NCBI GenBank assembly: GCA_029553955.1
Contig: JAKPJZ010000161.1
Span: 62,001-126,000 of the forward strand
Direction: 5' to 3'
DNA from: Chloroflexota bacterium
GTDB lineage: Bacteria; Chloroflexota; Anaerolineae; SpSt-313
Length of the DNA stretch: 64,000 bases
Notes under the pieces: generated by a model
Seen by the model: only the letters and a program-made list of their open reading frames with translations
What the model was told of the DNA's origin: nothing
Database searches by the model: none
Translations under genes and position numbers: made by a program
Part shown: positions 29,709-38,121 of the stretch, in pieces
Numbering within the stretch: the stretch's first letter is position 1
Layout of the letters: the number at the start of each line of letters is the position of its first letter

Positions 29709-30593
29709 CTACTCGTAGCGACCAAGCTCCTCCTGTAGCCCATCGGCGAAGAGGTTCAGCCCCACCACCAACGAAGAGATGGCCAGCGAAGGCCACAGGA
29801 CCGCCCACGGATTAGTCCAGATATAGCGGCGGGCGACATTGACCATACTGCCCCAGTCGGGGCTGGGGGGCGGCAGGCCCAGGCCGAGGAAGCCCAGGGT
29901 GCCAATGGAAAAGACGGCATAGCCGATGCGCAGCGCCGCGTCGACGATGATCGGCCCCCGTGCGTTGGGCAGGATTTCTACGAACATGATGTACCAGGCG
30001 CTCTCGCCGCGCAGCCGGGCGGCGGCCACGTACTCGCGGGTGCGTATGTCGAGGGCCAGGCCACGCACCAGGCGCGCGATGCCCGGGGCTCCGGCGACGG
30101 TGATGGCGATGACGACATTGACCGGCGAAGCGCCCGCCGCGGCGATGATAATCAAGTAGAGGAGCACGGTGGGGAAGGCCATGATGATATCGACGATGCG
30201 CATCACCAGGTCGTCGACCCAGCCGCCGTGGTAGCCAGCGAGCAGGCCGAGGGTGGCGCCGATGATGAGCGAGCACAGCACAGAGAGCGGCGCCAGGACG
30301 ATGATCGTTTGGCTGCCGTAGGCGATGCGCGACCAGAGGTCACGCCCCTTGTTGTCGGTGCCCAGCCAGTGGGCCGCCGACGGTCCCTTGTTCACCACGC
30401 CAGGCAGCTCTTCGAGCGGCCCATAGCGAGTGAGCAGCGGGGCGGCGATGGCCACCACTACCCAGAACAGCACCAGGGTCAGCCCCACCATAGCGATACG
30501 ATTGCGCAACAGGGGCGCGACGGCACCCTTGAGGCGCTCCCATCGCGAGGGGGTGGCTGTGCTCGCGGCTGTGACTTGTCCCTCTGCCACCAT
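29709..30593 (-). CDS. ABC transporter permease, DppC type
   Basis: A 294-residue inner-membrane permease with an N-terminal cytoplasmic helix, a first transmembrane segment (IAMVGLTLVLFWVVVAIAAPLL, about 33-54), and the DppC-type pattern HWLGTDNKGRDLWSRIAYGS. The BPD transport domain follows with five helices and the EAA-like loop GAPGIARLVRGLALDIRTRE near residue 177. It pairs with the DppB-type permease ten bases upstream, an arrangement that usually means translational coupling. The substrate is set by the binding protein. Confidence 0.92.
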   Translation of the reverse strand: MVAEGQVTAASTATPSRWERLKGAVAPLLRNRIAMVGLTLVLFWVVVAIAAPLLTRYGPLEELPGVVNKGPSAAHWLGTDNKGRDLWSRIAYGSQTIIVLAPLSVLCSLIIGATLGLLAGYHGGWVDDLVMRIVDIIMAFPTVLLYLIIIAAAGASPVNVVIAITVAGAPGIARLVRGLALDIRTREYVAAARLRGESAWYIMFVEILPNARGPIIVDAALRIGYAVFSIGTLGFLGLGLPPPSPDWGSMVNVARRYIWTNPWAVLWPSLAISSLVVGLNLFADGLQEELGRYE

Positions 30594-30603
30594 TTGCTCT
30601 ACC

Positions 30604-32457
30604 TCAACTGTAGCGGATGCGCGGGTTCAGGAAGGTGTAGGCGATATCGGCCAGGAGCTGTGTGCTCACGGCCAGCGCGACCATGACCATGGCCCCGCCC
30701 TCGACGGCAGCCACGTCTTTGAACAGCGCTGCTTCGTAGATGAGCTTGCCCAGCCCTGGGAAGCCAAAGATGGCCTCGACCACCACGATGCCGCCGATCA
30801 GCCAGTTAACGTGGAGCATGATCACCGTGATCGGGGCGAGCAGCGCGTTGCGCAGCGCGTGCTTGAAGATGATGCGCCAGTAGGGCAGGCCTTTCAGGAA
30901 GGCGGTGCGGATATAGGGTTGGCGCATGACCTCGACCATGCTCGACCGCGTGATGCGCAGCACATAGCCCAGCTCGATCAGGGTCAGAGTCAGCACTGGC
31001 AGCACGAGCATCTGCGGGTTCTGGAAGATGGCATTGTCGCTGGGAAAGAGCGTGGCGCCGGGCAGCCACTTGAGCCACGACGCGAATACCAGGATCAGGA
31101 AGACACCGGTCGCGAATTGCGGCGTTGCCGTCGTCATCAGGCCAAGGATCGACAACAGCCGGTCGAGGAACTTGCCCTCGTTCATGCCGGCGATGAGGCC
31201 CAGCAGGAGGGCCAGGGGCATGATGATGGCAAAGGCGATTGCGGCGAGGAACAGCGAGTTGCGCAGGGCGCGCACCAGGCTCTCGATGACCGGGCGCCCT
31301 GTCTTGAGCGACTCGCCGGGGTCGCCGCGCAGGAAGCCGCGTGACAGCGGGATGAACTCGACGGGTCCGCCTGCAGTGGCCACGAACCCCGAGCCCGATG
31401 AGGCTAGCGTCCACGAGGTATGGCTGCTCAGGAGGGCCGAGCAGAAGGTGCGATAGCGCAGCCGGGCGCCGTCAGGGATCGTCACCGCGAGCTTGTCGAA
31501 AAGCGAGTAGCGCACGGCCGGCTGCTCGGCCAGAAGGCGCCCGGAGACCTTGAAGACTCGTGGCTCCGACGCGCTGATACCCTCGGCAAGCGCGTCGACC
31601 ATGGCGCCGGTGGTTTCGCCGCGCTTGCCCACGGCCGTGCCGCGAAAGCCCTTGCCGCCCAGCTCGCCGCGCCAGATCGTGCTGCCGTCGGCGCCGACAA
31701 TCTCGACCTGATCGACATAGACGGTGACCTGCACAGGGAACTCGGTTGCGGGGGCGTCATAGTCGACCGCTAACTGCACGCTGGCCAGCTCGCGGCCGCT
31801 CAGCGAGCTCAGGTCGATCTCGCGGGTGGTCCACGTGCCCGGAGGCAGCGCGCCCGGCCGCTCGGCGCCTGCGTTGGCACGCACGGCGAGGCCGCTCGCA
31901 TCGGTCAGGTCCGTTTCGCCGAGCACGGTGTTGTCGGCGAAGCGCAGGTCCACGGCGCAGGAAGCCGGGGCCGGCTTGGCTTGGACCCACTTGGCGGCCC
32001 GGTTGGCTTGGTTCACGCCCCAGGCGTAGCGCGTGCCTGAGGCGTCCTCGCGCCAGCGCTCGTTATCGGCGACCTCCTGCACCGTACCGTCGGGCCGGCG
32101 GCGCAGGGCGATGAGGTCGGTGCCATCCGCTTTCCAGCGCACCAGGGTGCCATCCTGGTCGACCGCCCACCATTCGGGGAAGCCTCGCTCGTCTCGGATG
32201 CGCTGCAGCGGCATGCCGATGAGTTGCTCGGCGTGCCAGTCGCTGCCGATGAGCCAGCTCACGTAGCGTGTGAGCAGCGGGCGGTTGTAGCCCAACTGCG
32301 CCATAAAGGACTTTTCCTGCTCGGGCGTGACAAATGCGCCCAGGATATTGCGTGCGATGTTGCCGGGAGCGATCTCGCTTACCAGAAAGACGAGGATCGA
32401 AACGGCGAGCATGGTCACGGCCATGAGCAGGAGACGGCGGACAATGAACTTTGCCAT
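30604..32457 (-). CDS. ABC transporter permease, DppB type, with a large extracytoplasmic insertion
   Basis: A 617-residue permease where about 310-340 is usual. Residues 1-40 are the canonical first helix of DppB proteins (FIVRRLLLMAVTMLAVSILVF). The core permease with five helices and the EAA loop resumes at about residue 370 (SLVRALRNSLFLAAIAFAI) and ends FLNPRIRYS. Between them lie about 300 residues of beta-rich sequence, including TWTTREIDLSSLSGRELASV and QVTVYVDQVEIVGADG, resembling a galactose-binding or jelly-roll domain on the outer face. ATG 32457 (MAKFIV) is chosen. The insert could touch the substrate-binding protein or the cell wall. Its role is unknown. Confidence 0.85.
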   Translation of the reverse strand: MAKFIVRRLLLMAVTMLAVSILVFLVSEIAPGNIARNILGAFVTPEQEKSFMAQLGYNRPLLTRYVSWLIGSDWHAEQLIGMPLQRIRDERGFPEWWAVDQDGTLVRWKADGTDLIALRRRPDGTVQEVADNERWREDASGTRYAWGVNQANRAAKWVQAKPAPASCAVDLRFADNTVLGETDLTDASGLAVRANAGAERPGALPPGTWTTREIDLSSLSGRELASVQLAVDYDAPATEFPVQVTVYVDQVEIVGADGSTIWRGELGGKGFRGTAVGKRGETTGAMVDALAEGISASEPRVFKVSGRLLAEQPAVRYSLFDKLAVTIPDGARLRYRTFCSALLSSHTSWTLASSGSGFVATAGGPVEFIPLSRGFLRGDPGESLKTGRPVIESLVRALRNSLFLAAIAFAIIMPLALLLGLIAGMNEGKFLDRLLSILGLMTTATPQFATGVFLILVFASWLKWLPGATLFPSDNAIFQNPQMLVLPVLTLTLIELGYVLRITRSSMVEVMRQPYIRTAFLKGLPYWRIIFKHALRNALLAPITVIMLHVNWLIGGIVVVEAIFGFPGLGKLIYEAALFKDVAAVEGGAMVMVALAVSTQLLADIAYTFLNPRIRYS

Positions 32458-32489
32458 GGCAACTTTCACTTGAGCAGGGGCGGGGAAGA

Positions 32490-32522
32490 GGTTGGATGGG
32501 CCGGAAGCCGGCCCACCCAACC
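32490..32522 (-). terminator. hairpin between the binding-protein and permease genes
   Basis: GGTTGGATGGGCCGG and its near complement CCGGCCCACCCAACC flank a 3-base loop, in the 83-base gap after the substrate-binding protein stop. There is no U-tract, so it is more likely an mRNA-stabilising or attenuating hairpin that raises binding protein over permease than a full terminator. Confidence 0.5.
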
Positions 32523-32540
32523 CACAAGGGCAAGGCGCGC

Positions 32541-34238
32541 TTAGCTCTTCTTGTCGAGCCAGACGGCCGAAAAGTCGTCATAGTTGCTGGGGTGGGGCTC
32601 CAAGCCCTTGACGCTCTCGGTGCAGATGCGCCAGCAGTTGCGCCAGTAGGGCACGCCGACCGTGCCGCGCTCCTGCTGAATCTGCTCGAGCTTGCACATG
32701 ACTTGGCGGCGCGCCTCGAGGTCGACCGTAGAGTTGGCCTCATTGAGCAATGTGATGAACTCTTCGTCGACCCACTTGGTCTCGTTCCAGGCCGTGGGCT
32801 GGCCCTTTTCATCGACGGTGTAGGCCAGACTCATGACCATGGTGCCGAGTGGGCGGTGCGTCCAGATTGTGATGCCGAGGTCGACCTCGGTCCAGACGTT
32901 CCAGTACTCGGTGCCGGGCATGGTGTTGATGGTCAGGCGGAAGCCAGCCGGCTCGGCGTCGACCTTGAGGGTCTCGGCATACGACACCTGATCGGCCCAG
33001 GCCGTGCCGACCGTCAGTTGGACGTCGAGCCCATCCGGGTAGCCGGCCTCGGCCAGGAGTTGCTTGGCGCGCTCTGGGTCGTAGGCCGGGGTGTCGACCG
33101 AGCAGTACTCCGGGTGCACCGGGGCCACGTGATGGTCTTGCCCCTCAGCGCCCTCACCGAAGGCGGCGGTCTCCAGGATCTTTTTCCGGTCCTGGCACAG
33201 CATGAGGGCCTTGCGCACCCGCGGGTCCGACCAAGGCTCCACGTCGGCGCGCATGCGCAGCACGTTCGTCTGGCCGGTGACGACAGGTGTGATGACCAGG
33301 CCTGGGACGTTGCGTAGGGCCAAAAAGTCCTCGACCTGTGGCATTTCCATGACATCGGCCTGGCCCGACTGCATGGCCGCGATGTGCGCCGCGCGCTCGT
33401 CGCCCAGGTGGTACCACTCGAGGCGGTCGAGGTAGGGCAGGGCCTGTCCGTCGGCGCCGTTACGCCAATAGTCGGGCCGTCGCTCGGCCACGGCACGCTC
33501 TTCGGGTATCCACTCCTTGAGCACGAAAGGCCCGGTGCCGTAGGGCTGCTTGAGCCAGTCGCCCTCGAAGTCTCTGGGCAGGATCATGGCGGGGTAGTGG
33601 AAGAGGTGCTCGGGGACGGCGATCTCGGGGCGCGTGAGGTGCAGCGTGACGGTATGGTCGTCGACCCTCTCCACGCCGTTGGCGCTGAGGTAGGGCCCGA
33701 TCATTCCCTTCATAGAGGAGGCCACATCGTCACTCAGCCACTGCTGGAAGTTAAAGACCACGTCGTCTGCCGTGAGCTCTCTGCCGTGGCTGAACTTGAT
33801 GCCCTTGCGCACAAAGAGCGTCCAGGTCTTGGCGTCTTCGCTGACCTCCCACTTTTCGAGCAGGTAGGGGTGGGTGACGTTGTCTTTGTCGGTGAAGGTG
33901 AGGTACTCGACCATCTGGCGGGTCAGGTTCGAGACGGTGACCCAGGAGAGGCGCGCCGGGTGGTCGATGCGCGCAAAGCGTGCGGTCGACTTGAGCGTGC
34001 CGCCGCGCACGATGCCGGCCGGGATTGCGGTGGGGTTGCCCGCGGGCGCCGTGGTCGGGGCCGGTGCCGAGGTGGGAGCAGCCTGAGGTGCGCAGCTTGT
34101 GAGGAAGGTGTTGATGGCGCCGAGCGACATGCCGAGGAGCGCGGCATTGCGCATGAACTCGCGTCGGGTGACCCTCCCTTTCTGGAACAGGTTCTTGAGC
34201 TCGGGTACGTAGGGGTGCTCTTTCGAGGTACGGCCCAT
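32541..34238 (-). CDS. extracellular solute-binding protein, family 5 (Tat lipoprotein)
   Basis: A 565-residue SBP_bac_5 protein. The N-terminus has a twin-arginine signal (VTRREFMRNAALLG, Arg at about 25-26) ending in a lipobox FLTSC with Cys at about 49, then a Thr/Ala/Pro-rich linker. The mature domain shows GRELTADDVVFNFQQWL near residue 160, EMPQVEDF, and YDPERAKQLLAEAGYPDG near 395, as in dipeptide/nickel-type binding proteins. ATG 34238 follows GGAGGGATACGAGA. It is the first gene of the leftward operon and should capture the substrate outside the membrane. The compound is not predictable from sequence. Confidence 0.92.
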   Translation of the reverse strand: MGRTSKEHPYVPELKNLFQKGRVTRREFMRNAALLGMSLGAINTFLTSCAPQAAPTSAPAPTTAPAGNPTAIPAGIVRGGTLKSTARFARIDHPARLSWVTVSNLTRQMVEYLTFTDKDNVTHPYLLEKWEVSEDAKTWTLFVRKGIKFSHGRELTADDVVFNFQQWLSDDVASSMKGMIGPYLSANGVERVDDHTVTLHLTRPEIAVPEHLFHYPAMILPRDFEGDWLKQPYGTGPFVLKEWIPEERAVAERRPDYWRNGADGQALPYLDRLEWYHLGDERAAHIAAMQSGQADVMEMPQVEDFLALRNVPGLVITPVVTGQTNVLRMRADVEPWSDPRVRKALMLCQDRKKILETAAFGEGAEGQDHHVAPVHPEYCSVDTPAYDPERAKQLLAEAGYPDGLDVQLTVGTAWADQVSYAETLKVDAEPAGFRLTINTMPGTEYWNVWTEVDLGITIWTHRPLGTMVMSLAYTVDEKGQPTAWNETKWVDEEFITLLNEANSTVDLEARRQVMCKLEQIQQERGTVGVPYWRNCWRICTESVKGLEPHPSNYDDFSAVWLDKKS

Positions 34239-34339
34239 TCTCGTATCCCTCCAGGGCGTGTGGCGGGTCGCAGCGGACCCAAATGGGAGAACACGGGTAG
34301 CCAGAGCGCGCTCCGGCAAGCCTATGAAGACCCGAACAT

Positions 34340-34350
34340 CTGAGGTTCTG
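34340..34350. promoter_or_regulatory. operator-like palindrome in the leftward promoter
   Basis: CTGAGGTTCTG, preceded by ACAT, resembles the perfect sites at 34460-34470 and 34604-34614 (first preceded by the same ACAT). It overlaps the expected transcription start of the leftward promoter, a position typical of repression. Confidence 0.5.
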
Positions 34351-34355
34351 CTGGC

Positions 34356-34384
34356 ATGATACCATAGATTCCTGGGAGAGTCAA
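34356..34384 (-). promoter_or_regulatory. sigma70-type promoter of the transporter operon
   Basis: On the minus strand TTGACT (34384-34379), a 17-base spacer and TATCAT (34361-34356) face the binding-protein gene, which starts about 118 bases downstream. Confidence 0.65.
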
Positions 34385-34415
34385 CCCTTGTCGCATGCTA
34401 GGCAACAACAGGCTC

Positions 34416-34444
34416 TTGACCACAGCATGATAGTGGTGTATAAT
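34416..34444 (+). promoter_or_regulatory. sigma70-type promoter P1 of the GntR gene
   Basis: TTGACC at 34416-34421, a 17-base spacer and a perfect TATAAT at 34439-34444. The operator-like palindrome at 34460 begins 15 bases after the -10 box. Confidence 0.75.
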
Positions 34445-34459
34445 GCGCGTGAGAAACAT

Positions 34460-34470
34460 CTGAAGTTCAG
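34460..34470. promoter_or_regulatory. operator-like palindrome O1
   Basis: CTGAAGTTCAG is a perfect 5+5 palindrome around one base and is followed by GGGGTTTG. It lies just downstream of the predicted P1 start, suggesting binding by the FadR-type GntR regulator encoded at 34662. Confidence 0.6.
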
Positions 34471-34559
34471 GGGTTTGTACGCGACCGGTTCCCAGAACAT
34501 CTTGGGGAGCTGAATAGCCAAGGAGGCTGTTGATACATCGGACAACCGGCGCAGGCGCC

Positions 34560-34588
34560 TTGACCGGGTTGCGGAAACCGCGTATAGT
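34560..34588 (+). promoter_or_regulatory. sigma70-type promoter P2 of the GntR gene
   Basis: TTGACC at 34560-34565, a 17-base spacer and TATAGT at 34583-34588. The architecture repeats P1 exactly, including 15 bases from the -10 box to the next operator-like palindrome. Confidence 0.7.
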
Positions 34589-34603
34589 ATGCGCCCTATG
34601 CCA

Positions 34604-34614
34604 CTGAAGTTCAG
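34604..34614. promoter_or_regulatory. operator-like palindrome O2
   Basis: A second exact CTGAAGTTCAG, followed by GCGTTTG, 144 bases after O1. It ends 47 bases before the GntR start codon. Confidence 0.6.
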
Positions 34615-34661
34615 GCGTTTGGCACGGCCATCCCGCGATGCGTTCCTGGAGGGACTAACGC

Positions 34662-35387
34662 ATGACTCAAGCTCCGCTGCCACGAGATAGCCTCACCGAT
34701 GCCATCATCCGTGAGCTGAAGCAGATGATACTGCGTGGCGATGTGCTTCCCGGCGGTTGGCTTCCGCCCCAGCCTGCCCTGGCGCAGCGTTTTGGGGTGG
34801 GCCTCTCGACGATCCGCGAGGCGGTCAAAGGGCTCACCCTATTGGGCGTGCTCAAGCCGCAGCCAGGCCGGGGCACACAGGTCTGTGACGATGCCCTCTC
34901 GCTGCTGCGCCGCTTCGATCCGGTCGGCACGCGGCTCGCAGAGCTCGACGTGTTCCAGATCCTCGAGGCGCGTGATACCATCGAGGTCGAGCTGGCCGGG
35001 CTGGCGGCCGAGCGCGCAACGGAGGAGGACATCGCGGCCATCCAGGGCGCGATTGCCGCGATGCGGCAGGTGCGGGGCGACGACGTTGCCTACGAGGCAG
35101 CGGATCTCGAGTTCCATCGCTCCATCGCCCGCGCGGCCAGGAGCCGCCTGCTCGAAGAGTTCTACAATACGACGCTGACGTTGATGGCCGCCGTCGCGGA
35201 GCAGATCATCCCGCTCCCAGGCGTGAAAGAGCGAGGCCTGACATTCCAGCAGAGCGTCGCCGATGCAATCAGCGCCCACGACCGGCAGGCGGCCCGGCAG
35301 CGTACACACAAGCACATGCGTCGCGTGCTTACCATCCTTCGCACCTCGCTCAGCATGCGAGGCGACAGCGCGGCCCAGGGCGAGTAG
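34662..35387 (+). CDS. GntR family transcriptional regulator, FadR/FCD subfamily
   Basis: A 241-residue regulator. The N-terminal winged helix-turn-helix (about residues 8-75) includes LPPQPALAQRFGVGLSTIREAVKGL. The C-terminal all-helical FCD domain (about 95-225) has EARDTIEVELAGLAAERAT, FHRSIARAARSRLL and a late HKHMRRVL histidine typical of the metal- and acid-binding pocket. ATG 34662 follows GGAGGGACTAACG. It is divergent from the transporter operon and precedes the MttB/corrinoid genes, so it most likely controls both arms in response to the imported compound or a product. Repeated operator-like palindromes in its own leader suggest autoregulation. Confidence 0.92.
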   Translation: MTQAPLPRDSLTDAIIRELKQMILRGDVLPGGWLPPQPALAQRFGVGLSTIREAVKGLTLLGVLKPQPGRGTQVCDDALSLLRRFDPVGTRLAELDVFQILEARDTIEVELAGLAAERATEEDIAAIQGAIAAMRQVRGDDVAYEAADLEFHRSIARAARSRLLEEFYNTTLTLMAAVAEQIIPLPGVKERGLTFQQSVADAISAHDRQAARQRTHKHMRRVLTILRTSLSMRGDSAAQGE

Positions 35388-35469
35388 TGGGCAAACTGGT
35401 TTTGCGGCCGAAGCAGTGGGGGCAGGCAGGCCCTCGTTCCCTTCATCAAGCGAACACCGAGGTATCGAA

Positions 35470-36927
35470 ATGAACAGGACTCATGTGATGGCGAGGATGG
35501 CCGCCGAGTACACGCGGCTGGGTCAGGGAGAGCGGCAGGCGATCCACGACATGACGATGGAGCTCATGGAGCGCATCGGCATCCAGGTGCACGACGAGAG
35601 AGCCAAAACGCTCCTGGTCGCGGCTGGCGCCAAGGCCGACGGGGTGGTGGTGCGCATCCCGGAGCATATGGTGCGCAAGGCGCTCGACGTGACCCCGAAG
35701 CGCCTGACGCTGTACGATCGCAAGGGGCGCGTGGCCATCCGCGCGACCGGCTACAACACGTACTATGGCGGCGGCTCCGACTGCCTCTACGTGCTGGACC
35801 ACCGTACGGGCACTCGACGCCAGGCCGTGATGCAGGACGTGGTCGATGCGCAGATCGTCCAGGATGCGCTCCCCGAGATCGACTTTGCCATGTCGATGTT
35901 CCTGCCCTCCGACGTCGACCAGCTCATCTACGACCGCTACCAGATGGAGGCCATGCTCAACAACACCACCAAGCCCATCGTCTTTGTGGCTCCCGATTTT
36001 GAGGGTGCCGTGGCGGCGACGGAGATGGCCGAGGTGGTGGCCGGCGGCGCAGAGGCCTTCCAGCGGCGCCCCTTTGCTACGTGCTACATCAACGTCACTT
36101 CGGGCCTGGTGGCCAACGCCGAGGCGCTGCAGAAGTGCATGTATTTTGCTAAAAAGGGTCTGCCGCAGCTCTACATCCCGCTGAGCCACGGCGGCGTACA
36201 CGCTCCCTGCAGCATTGCGGCAGCCACCGCGGCCGAATGCGCAGGTACGCTGCTCGGCATCACCCTGGCCCAACTGGTGCGCGAGGGTTCGCCCGTTGCC
36301 GTGCCGGGCTGGTCGGGCGCGATGTACAACATGAAGGATATGGGCGGCATGTACGTCCTGGCCGACTCGATGGGCATGACCCTGGAGATGGGGCACTATT
36401 ATGGGCTGCCGACGTTTGGCCTGGGCGGCGCGACCGAGTCGAAGGTGCTCGACCAGCAGGCGGGCATCGAGATGACCCTCGGCCTCGTGTTCCAGACCCT
36501 GGAAGGCGCCAACATCCTGCACGACGTGGGCTTTATGAACTCGGGCATGCAGGGCTCGCTGCCGATGATGGCCATGGCCAACGACGTGATCGGCTGGATC
36601 CGCCATGCGACAGCCGGGGTGCCCATCAACGCCGAGACGGTCGACAAGGCGCTGGACCTGTTCGAAGAGGTGGGGCCGGGCGGCAGCCACCTCGTCCACG
36701 AGTACACGGTGAAGCACTTCCGTGAGGCCTTTTACCCCAAACTGATCAACCGCGCGGATTACGCTGCGTGGGAGGCAGCCGGCGCCACGAGCATGGCTGA
36801 CCGCGCCACAGAGATGGTCGCCGACATCCTCGCCAGCCACAAGCCCGAGCCGCTACCGGCTGACGTGCAGCGCGACATCCACAAGATCGTGGAACGGGAG
36901 CAGGAGCGCGTGCAGCGCGCCAAGTAG
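35470..36927 (+). CDS. trimethylamine methyltransferase (MttB) family protein, non-pyrrolysine
   Basis: A 485-residue MttB-superfamily TIM barrel. MELMERIGIQVHDERAKTLL near residue 33, YYGGGSDCLYVLDHRTG near 97, then GGATESKVLDQQAGIEMTL near 320 and TAGVPINAETVDKAL near 380 are family segments. ATG 35470 has GAGGT six bases before it. No amber codon interrupts the frame. It lies 99 bases before the corrinoid protein gene, so it should transfer a methyl group from a methylated, probably quaternary, amine to that protein. It is clearly diverged from the homologue at 22804-24279, so two methyl substrates or two successive demethylations are possible. Confidence 0.88.
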   Translation: MNRTHVMARMAAEYTRLGQGERQAIHDMTMELMERIGIQVHDERAKTLLVAAGAKADGVVVRIPEHMVRKALDVTPKRLTLYDRKGRVAIRATGYNTYYGGGSDCLYVLDHRTGTRRQAVMQDVVDAQIVQDALPEIDFAMSMFLPSDVDQLIYDRYQMEAMLNNTTKPIVFVAPDFEGAVAATEMAEVVAGGAEAFQRRPFATCYINVTSGLVANAEALQKCMYFAKKGLPQLYIPLSHGGVHAPCSIAAATAAECAGTLLGITLAQLVREGSPVAVPGWSGAMYNMKDMGGMYVLADSMGMTLEMGHYYGLPTFGLGGATESKVLDQQAGIEMTLGLVFQTLEGANILHDVGFMNSGMQGSLPMMAMANDVIGWIRHATAGVPINAETVDKALDLFEEVGPGGSHLVHEYTVKHFREAFYPKLINRADYAAWEAAGATSMADRATEMVADILASHKPEPLPADVQRDIHKIVEREQERVQRAK

Positions 36928-37026
36928 GGCGCCGCAGAGATCCGGCCGGCCTGCATGCAAGCCGGCCGGACAGCCCGGGCACGCCACTGTGGCGCGCCCC
37001 ACCACATTCAGGAGACTCGAGAGACC

Positions 37027-37656
37027 ATGGACCTCAATGAGATGATGCAGGTGCTCTACAGGGGCGACGCGGCCAGAGTGGCCGAGCTGACCCGCCAGGC
37101 GCTCGATTCGGGGATGGCACCGCAGGACGTCCTCGAGCAGGGCCTGATTGGCGGCATGGACCGGGTCGGCAAGGACTTCAAGGACGGCACGCTGTTCGTG
37201 CCCGAGGTGCTGCTGGCGGCCCGGGCCATGAAGGCGGGCATGGAGCTCCTGCGCCCGGCGCTGGCCAAGAGCGGCGTCGCCCCTCGCGGCACGCTCGTCA
37301 TCGGCACTGTGAAGGGCGATCTGCACGACATCGGCAAGAACCTGGTGGGCATGATGGTGGAGGGCGCTGGCTATGCGGTGGTCGACCTGGGCGTCGACGT
37401 CGCGCCGGAGCGCTTTGTGCAGGCGGCAAAGGAGCACAACGCCGGCGTCGTCGGACTCTCGGCGCTGCTGACGACCACCATGGCCAACATGAAGGCGGTC
37501 ATCGACGCGCTCGGGGCGGCCGGCCTGCGTGACAAGGTCAAGGTCATGATCGGCGGCGCGCCTGTGACGCAACGCTTCGCCGACGACATCGGCGCCGACG
37601 CCTTTGCCGCCAATGCCTCGCTGGCGGTCGAAGCGGCGCGGACCTTCTTCGGCTGA
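37027..37656 (+). CDS. corrinoid (B12-binding) methyltransferase protein, MttC/MtaC-like
   Basis: A 209-residue methyl carrier. Residues about 1-85 form the helical cap (LTRQALDSGMAPQDVLEQGLIGGMDRVG). The C-terminal Rossmann-like domain has KGDLHDIGKNLVGMM, the DxHxxG motif whose histidine ligates cobalt, then VGLSALLTTTM and VMIGGAPV. It accepts the methyl group from the adjacent MttB-like enzyme and passes it on to a cofactor or tetrahydrofolate methyltransferase, which is not encoded in the window. ATG 37027 follows AGGAGACTCGAGAGACC. A strong hairpin follows the gene. Confidence 0.92.
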   Translation: MDLNEMMQVLYRGDAARVAELTRQALDSGMAPQDVLEQGLIGGMDRVGKDFKDGTLFVPEVLLAARAMKAGMELLRPALAKSGVAPRGTLVIGTVKGDLHDIGKNLVGMMVEGAGYAVVDLGVDVAPERFVQAAKEHNAGVVGLSALLTTTMANMKAVIDALGAAGLRDKVKVMIGGAPVTQRFADDIGADAFAANASLAVEAARTFFG

Positions 37657-37673
37657 GTCCTTTCCTCCCTTGT

Positions 37674-37730
37674 GCGAGAGGGGCGGGCCGGGCGCAGGCT
37701 GCGAATCTGCGCCCGGCTCGCCCCTCTCGC
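37674..37730 (+). terminator. long GC hairpin after the corrinoid gene
   Basis: GCGAGAGGGGCGGGCCGGGC and the rest of a 24-base arm pair (one mismatch) with 37707-37730 around a 9-base loop. There is no U-tract directly after it, only a C/T-rich stretch 15 bases later. It probably separates the methyltransferase genes from HPr/PtsI. Confidence 0.55.
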
Positions 37731-37851
37731 GACTCGAGCGCGCCCCCCTCTTTTGCTTCCCCCGCCCATGCGCGGTATCATAGGGATGAGCGACCGGTCT
37801 GCTGCAGGCGCCTGCGACGCCTGCCCCCGTTCTCCAGGTAGGAGTGTGGTC

Positions 37852-38121
37852 ATGTCCGAGGTCACCCTGACGATCCACCACCCCGCGGGCCTGCACGCCC
37901 GCCCCGCCGCCATCTTTGTGCAAGCCGCCAAGCGTTTTGCCAGCGACGTCCAGGTGAGCCATGGCGAGCGCCGGGCGAATGCCAAGAGCATCCTGAGTGT
38001 GCTCACCCTGGGCGCCAACCAAGGGGCCGTGATTACCATCAAGGCCGAGGGCGCCGACGCCGACGAGGCGCTGGCGGCGCTGCAGGCCTTGGTGGAGGGC
38101 AACTTTGGGGAGGCGAGTTGA
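37852..38121 (+). CDS. ptsH: HPr family phosphocarrier protein
   Basis: An 89-residue HPr. The phosphorylated histidine is at residue 15 in AGLHARPA. Serine 46 lies in NAKSILSVL, exactly where HPr kinase acts in Firmicutes-type HPr. The protein carries phosphate from PtsI to a sugar permease or to a DhaM-type or regulatory acceptor. ATG 37852 follows AGGTAGGAGTGTGG. The stop overlaps the TTG start of the next gene (TTGA), showing translational coupling. No enzyme II component is seen in the window. Confidence 0.93.
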   Translation: MSEVTLTIHHPAGLHARPAAIFVQAAKRFASDVQVSHGERRANAKSILSVLTLGANQGAVITIKAEGADADEALAALQALVEGNFGEAS

